64,000 nucleotides of DNA from Bradyrhizobium sp. 170 (GTDB lineage: Bacteria; Pseudomonadota; Alphaproteobacteria; Rhizobiales; Xanthobacteraceae), in contig NZ_CP064703.1 of NCBI RefSeq assembly GCF_023101085.1, forward strand, positions 6,324,001 through 6,388,000. Direction: 5' to 3'. Of this stretch, positions 62,950 to 64,000 are shown piece after piece. Positions within the stretch are counted from its first letter, which is position 1. Each line of letters starts with the position of its first letter. The notes beneath the pieces are model-generated. The model saw nothing but the letters and a program-made list of their open reading frames with translations. It was not told where the DNA came from and did no database searches. Made by a program: the position numbers and the translations under genes.

Positions 62950-63360
62950 CTAGCTGTGAAACTTCAGCCCGTCGACGATCTTGTCGATCACCTTGCGCTC
63001 GGCGCGCATCGCGAGCCCGACGAGATTGAGCTCGGCGCGGATCACTGCGCGCACCACCTCGCGGTTGGCGGCGTCGTGCGTGGTCTTGAACATGTCCTCG
63101 GTATAGACCGCGGGCGTGACGTTGCGCGCCAACGCCCGTTCAAGTGCGCGGGAAAGTGCGGCCCGGTCGGCGCCGTAGATCAGGATCGGTTGGCCGATCA
63201 GCGACAGATATTTCGTGCCCGAGGCGTCGCCATAGGGTTCGCCGATGCATTCGGGAAAGGCGGCGGCAATTCCGCCGGCGAGGAATGAAGCGACGTTGAG
63301 CTTCTGCCACGGTTCGAGATCGGTCCGGATCACGACCGCGATCTTGGTGTCGAATTGCAT
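62950..63360 (-). CDS. DUF2000 family protein
   Basis: 136 aa from MQFDTKIAVVIRTDLEPWQK with GGGAG upstream. Family blocks: LNVASFLAGGIAAAF, then GQPILIYGADRAALSRALER and LVGLAMRAERKVIDKIVDGL near the end. Peptidyl-tRNA-hydrolase-II-like fold is known for relatives; no function is established. Its last 24 codons reappear at 59058 and 60478. Confidence 0.9.
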   Translation of the reverse strand: MQFDTKIAVVIRTDLEPWQKLNVASFLAGGIAAAFPECIGEPYGDASGTKYLSLIGQPILIYGADRAALSRALERALARNVTPAVYTEDMFKTTHDAANREVVRAVIRAELNLVGLAMRAERKVIDKIVDGLKFHS

Positions 63361-63372
63361 GATTACTCCCGA

Positions 63373-63454
63373 TGACATTCCGGGGCGGGTCGAAGGACGA
63401 ACTATGATGTGCATTGCACATCATAGTTCGCGCTAACACGCGCCCGGAATGACG
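63373..63454. repeat. Dispersed palindromic repeat, family 2, with a nested perfect inverted repeat
   Basis: Outer ends TGACATTCCGGGGCG and CGCCCGGAATGACGA. Nested inside, CGAACTATGATGTGCA (63398-63413) is mirrored by TGCACATCATAGTTCG (63415-63430) with a single base between. Confidence 0.8.
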
Positions 63455-63463
63455 ATAACAGAA

Positions 63464-63856
63464 TCAGCCCTTGGCGTCGCAGGCCCAGGCGCGGATGACG
63501 CATTCCTTGCCGCCGAATTCGTAGCACTTCTTTGTCGCAGCATTGAGCGAGCTGGAAATTTTCGGCTTTACGGCATAGCCGTGGGGACCGCACGGATTGG
63601 TCATATCGACCGCGAGCGCGGCGCAGGCCCGATTCATGGTGAGCGCGGTGCAGTTGCCCTTGCACTGTTTCAGCGCCGCGGCACGCGCGGCGGCCTCGGC
63701 CGGATAGTCATAGGCCTGGCCGTAGGCGCCGCATTTGCCGACGGCGAAGGCGCCGGCCGCCCATGCTTTGGTGATGTAGCCCGAGACGCCCAGTATCAGC
63801 GTCAGCGCAAGGATAAAGAGCGCGCGGCGCTGTGCCGCGACGGTCGAAACGATCAA
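63464..63856 (-). CDS. DUF4189 domain protein
   Basis: 130 aa. Membrane or signal segment about 10-33 (ALFILALTLILGVSGYITKA). The rest is a DUF4189 domain with paired Cys: AVGKCGAYGQAYDYPAEAAA, then ALKQCKGNCTALTMNRACAA and KKCYEFGGKECVIRAWACD. Exported, probably disulfide-bonded; function unknown. Confidence 0.87.
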   Translation of the reverse strand: MIVSTVAAQRRALFILALTLILGVSGYITKAWAAGAFAVGKCGAYGQAYDYPAEAAARAAALKQCKGNCTALTMNRACAALAVDMTNPCGPHGYAVKPKISSSLNAATKKCYEFGGKECVIRAWACDAKG

Positions 63857-63927
63857 AAGCCCCTCCCCCGAGGTAACGGACAGAATCTAGCCGGGAGGGA
63901 GTTTCAACTTGGTGAACGGAAGCTTTG

Positions 63928-64000
63928 CAGGGTGGGCAAAGCGAAGCGTGCCCACCATTTCTCTGCGATCGTGAAAGGATGGTGGGCACGCTTCGCTTTG
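63928..64000. repeat. Dispersed palindromic repeat, family 4 (cut by the window edge)
   Basis: CAGGGTGGGCAAAGCGAAGC, GTGCCCACCAT / ATGGTGGGCAC, then CGCTTCGCTTTG at the last base. The right end lies outside. Confidence 0.8.

Overview
The window is high-GC alphaproteobacterial chromosome, most likely Bradyrhizobium or a close relative (Nitrobacteraceae). This rests on GroEL/GroES and Usg sequence character, two phasins, a DUF4189 protein, a SorA/SorB-type sulfite dehydrogenase, and many dispersed palindromic intergenic repeats of the kind that fill these genomes. I recognised the genus from memory; no search was run. No prophage, IS element, CRISPR array, rRNA gene or clearly functional canonical tRNA gene was seen.

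Layout. 0-4.5 kb: end of a DsbA-family isomerase gene, GST, MetE-core methionine synthase, an unknown protein, xanthine phosphoribosyltransferase and a CinA-type protein. 4.7-11.8 kb: the four genes that accompany the Anbu proteasome-like peptidase (circularly permuted ATP-grasp, alpha-E, transglutaminase, Anbu), here spread out by a secreted NTF2-like protein, an antisense peptide-binding protein and a Sel1 protein. 11.8-16.4 kb: SDR, MFS exporter, CNT nucleoside transporter, a cupin with a Lys-rich tail, Usg. 16.4-18.9 kb: CIRCE-controlled groES-groEL. 19-25 kb: GIY-YIG protein, a MarR/hydrolase pair divergent from a beta-lactamase-fold enzyme, phasin, small proteins and a Crp/Fnr regulator.

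25.4-28.5 kb is the most interesting locus. Reading on the minus strand it holds two abutting tRNA-like RNAs, an SPFH/slipin gene and an RtcB-family RNA ligase gene. The first RNA can fold into a full cloverleaf with an encoded CCA, but its anticodon arm is a 5-bp stem closed by a GUGA tetraloop, so it has no anticodon. The second has a normal CAU anticodon arm but a broken acceptor stem and no CCA. This fits a predicted RNA-repair system in which a Band-7 scaffold and a cognate tRNA-like RNA accompany RtcB. A second, divergent RtcB lies at 32-33.4 kb.

28.8-41 kb: AMP nucleosidase, a DUF2778 protein, RtcB2, DUF899, a FecR-like protein carrying a perfect EF-hand loop followed at once by a CHASE2 cyclase, two membrane glycosyltransferases (GT39 and GT2-GtrA) and a second phasin. 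41-50.4 kb: DUF72, Bug-type binding protein, DUF488, PhzF, an unknown protein, a membrane cyclase, and a tightly overlapping TetR-HlyD-ABC-ABC export operon behind a perfect 18-bp palindrome. 50.4-64 kb: a long non-coding repeat-like stretch, small membrane proteins, a TRAP binding protein divergent from a secreted cyclase-family hydrolase, dodecin, sulfite dehydrogenase with its cytochrome, and an accessory end with two metallo-beta-lactamase-fold proteins, gene fragments (phytochelatin-synthase-like; two stray copies of the 3' end of a DUF2000 gene), the intact DUF2000 gene and a DUF4189 gene.
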